Source: Lachnospiraceae bacterium (GTDB taxonomy: Bacteria; Bacillota_A; Clostridia; Lachnospirales; Lachnospiraceae). Taken from it: DNA of 6,473 nucleotides. The translations under genes were made by a program, and so were the position numbers. The stretch covers positions 1 to 6,473 of the forward strand of contig JAGCZE010000152.1 in NCBI GenBank assembly GCA_017960415.1, written 5' to 3'. The notes beneath the pieces were generated by a model. The model saw only the letters and a list, made by a program, of their open reading frames with translations, made no database searches and was not told where the DNA came from. Positions 4,655 through 6,473 of this stretch are shown here, piece by piece; positions within the stretch are counted from its first letter, which is position 1; each line of letters begins with the position of its first letter.

Positions 4655-6473
4655 TCACATCTGTTCGATAACGCTTACCGCAAAATTCTCCCCTTTCGAC
4701 AATATGATGTTGCTGCATGAGATCGTCGCCTTTATATCATCAATTACCGCGCTCAGATCAATATCCTGATCGAGAATTATCTGAACCGTATCGATAGTCT
4801 CCTTAAGTGACAGATTCCGCTCCGATTTGTATTTTCTGATCTCCGATATTATGTCAATTGCAATCCGTCCGGCCTTGAGATCATTCTCAGTGATCCCGCA
4901 TTCATCCGGGATCGGTCCGATAATGGTCTTGTGGATCGATATTTCACCTTCATGTTTGATGAAATACCCCTGATAGATCTCTTCGGTAATATGCGGAATA
5001 TATATGGCGAAGCATTTTATCATGCCGAGCAATGTGTGATAAGCCGCATACAATCCGGATTTTCTTGCGTTTTCTCCATATATCTCGGGCTTGTATACCC
5101 TGTTTTTAATGATCTCGATATAGTCATCACAGTAGCTCCAGAAGAACTTTTCCAGTTCTCCTATTGCCAGTCCGATCTCATACTTCTCCAGGTACTTTTC
5201 AAAGCGTGCAAGCATATTGTTAAAGGAGCTGATGATCCATTTGTCCATGATCAACAGGTCAACAGGTTCATTCTTATCAAACGCATTGAGAATAACCGTA
5301 TTTCCGTTATCATCGGTCTTCTCAAAGCCTTCGAGCTGCATGATCACAAATTTGGCAGCGTTATAGATCTTATTGATCAGTTTACCGGCGTTTTTAAACT
5401 CCTCTTCCGAGAAAACGATGTCATTTCCGAGGCTGCCCGAAGAAGTCCACAGTCTTACAACATCGGCGGAGAATTTTTCTATGAGCTCGGCGGGTTCCAT
5501 TGAGGAATTTCCCTTTTTCTTGCTGATCTTCTCACCCTTCGAAGCCATAACATGTCCTGAGATCATAACATCCTTCCAGGGGATCATACCGGTATGATAC
5601 AGGCTCTTAACGATCGTATAGAAATCCCATGTACGGATGATATCGTGGGCATTGGGGCGCAGGCTCATCGGAGCCATTTCCTTTCTGAAGGTATTTTCAT
5701 CATACCAGTCAAGGTTGATCAGAGGGGTTACCGACGAAGTAGCCCAGGTATCCATGATATCCTTCTCGGGTTCAAAATCGGAACAACCGCAGGAACAGGG
5801 CTTCTTCGGCCTATCTGTGAGCGGATTTACCGGAAGATCTTCGATCTCGGGTACGGTTACGGCTCCGCAGCTTCTGCAGTACCATGCAGGGAAAGGAACT
5901 CCGAAATAACGCTGCCTAGAGATACACCAATCCCACTCCAGATTCTCAACCCAGTTGGAATACCTGGCCTGCATATGCGCGGGATACCAGTTGATGCTGT
6001 CGCCGGCTTTCAGATATTCTTCTTTGTTTGATAAAATGTCTATGAACCACTGCTTCTTTATGGTAATTTCCATCGGAGTACCGCACCGCTCATGCGTCGC
6101 AACGTTATGAGCGATCTCCTCCTGTCGTATCATGTAACCCTGTTCCTTTAGGTCGCCGATCATCGCTTTACGTGCCTCAAGGATACTCATTCCCGCGTAT
6201 TTTCCGCATATTTCCGACATGGTTCCGTTCTGCAGGATAGCCTCCTTAAAGGTGAGGTTGTGCTTCTTGTACCACTCAAGGTCAGTCAGATCTCCGAAGG
6301 TACAGCACATAACAACTCCCGAGCCCTTCCCCGGATCAACTTTATCGTCTTCAAGTACCGGAACGGTCAGTTCAAACAGCGGAACACGTACTTTCTTCCC
6401 GAGGAGATGCCTGTTTTTCTCATCATCCGGATGAATGAAAATGCATTGGCAGGCAGCCAGCAGTTCGGGCCTC
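4655..6473 (-). CDS. valS: Valine--tRNA ligase, C-terminal part (archaeal/rickettsial-like type), 5' end outside window
   Basis: Partial: the frame stays open to the right edge, giving 605 residues (numbered here from 6472) ending at TGA 4655. ATG 6310 is internal, since coding similarity continues upstream. RPELLAACQCIFIHPDDEK (1-19) and DPGKGSGVVMCCTFGD (about 46-61) belong to the CP1 editing domain, which hydrolyses mischarged Thr-tRNA(Val). WDWCISRQRYFG (180-191) is the conserved post-editing segment. A zinc ribbon follows with C199, C202, C226, C228 and C230 as possible ligands. DTWATSS (241-247) is diagnostic of ValRS rather than IleRS. The KMSKS loop reads KISKKKGNS (315-323). The anticodon-binding helical domain follows and the protein ends without the long coiled-coil tail of the usual bacterial ValRS. 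These traits point to the short archaeal-like form. The HIGH motif lies beyond the edge. No intrinsic terminator follows. Confidence 0.9.
   Translation of the reverse strand, partial: RPELLAACQCIFIHPDDEKNRHLLGKKVRVPLFELTVPVLEDDKVDPGKGSGVVMCCTFGDLTDLEWYKKHNLTFKEAILQNGTMSEICGKYAGMSILEARKAMIGDLKEQGYMIRQEEIAHNVATHERCGTPMEITIKKQWFIDILSNKEEYLKAGDSINWYPAHMQARYSNWVENLEWDWCISRQRYFGVPFPAWYCRSCGAVTVPEIEDLPVNPLTDRPKKPCSCGCSDFEPEKDIMDTWATSSVTPLINLDWYDENTFRKEMAPMSLRPNAHDIIRTWDFYTIVKSLYHTGMIPWKDVMISGHVMASKGEKISKKKGNSSMEPAELIEKFSADVVRLWTSSGSLGNDIVFSEEEFKNAGKLINKIYNAAKFVIMQLEGFEKTDDNGNTVILNAFDKNEPVDLLIMDKWIISSFNNMLARFEKYLEKYEIGLAIGELEKFFWSYCDDYIEIIKNRVYKPEIYGENARKSGLYAAYHTLLGMIKCFAIYIPHITEEIYQGYFIKHEGEISIHKTIIGPIPDECGITENDLKAGRIAIDIISEIRKYKSERNLSLKETIDTVQIILDQDIDLSAVIDDIKATISCSNIILSKGENFAVSVIEQM

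Noticed and set aside
4931..5503. 190-residue + strand open frame
   Set aside because: Antisense to the well-supported ValRS gene; hydrophobic content reflects the complement of coding sequence.
4655..6473. Isoleucyl-tRNA synthetase
   Set aside because: DTWATSS and the segment around the KMSKS loop match ValRS; the DVWFDSG-like IleRS motif is absent.

Overview
The window (moderate GC, Shine-Dalgarno-led genes, short intergenic gaps) looks like a chromosomal segment of a Clostridia-class Firmicute, most likely Lachnospiraceae. The protein families and the style of the ribosome binding sites suggest this; no rRNA or other strong taxonomic marker is present.

Left part, + strand: a strong intrinsic terminator hairpin (about 3-49) lies directly against the ribosome binding site of a large gene (65-2635). 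That gene encodes an 856-residue protein that joins an N-terminal KaiC/RecA-like region lacking a Walker A motif to a PEP synthase/PPDK-type ATP-grasp domain. The phosphohistidine swivel domain and the PEP/pyruvate TIM barrel are absent. It is followed by a visibly AT-rich 232-base gap holding a 15-bp inverted repeat, an extended -10 promoter and a small palindrome. These lead into a 52-58 residue protein whose tail looks like a type II antitoxin; no toxin is visible beside it.

Middle, - strand (read right to left): a GNAT acetyltransferase of the RimJ/RimL kind with its own good sigma-A-type promoter, then a 5'-truncated remnant of a PfkB sugar kinase, then an HD-domain hydrolase whose ribosome binding site lies within the remnant's last codons. 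The small antitoxin-like gene and the HD gene converge with only 6 bases between their stop codons.

Right part, - strand: the C-terminal 605 residues of a valyl-tRNA synthetase resembling the short archaeal/rickettsial type. Its 5' end lies beyond the right edge. A short hairpin resembling REP elements lies between its stop codon and the acetyltransferase promoter.

The genes do not form an obvious single pathway. The parts most worth a second look are the degenerate KaiC-PPDK fusion with its attenuator-like leader, and the inverted repeat/promoter/antitoxin-like module. I see no CRISPR array, tRNA, rRNA or complete insertion sequence.
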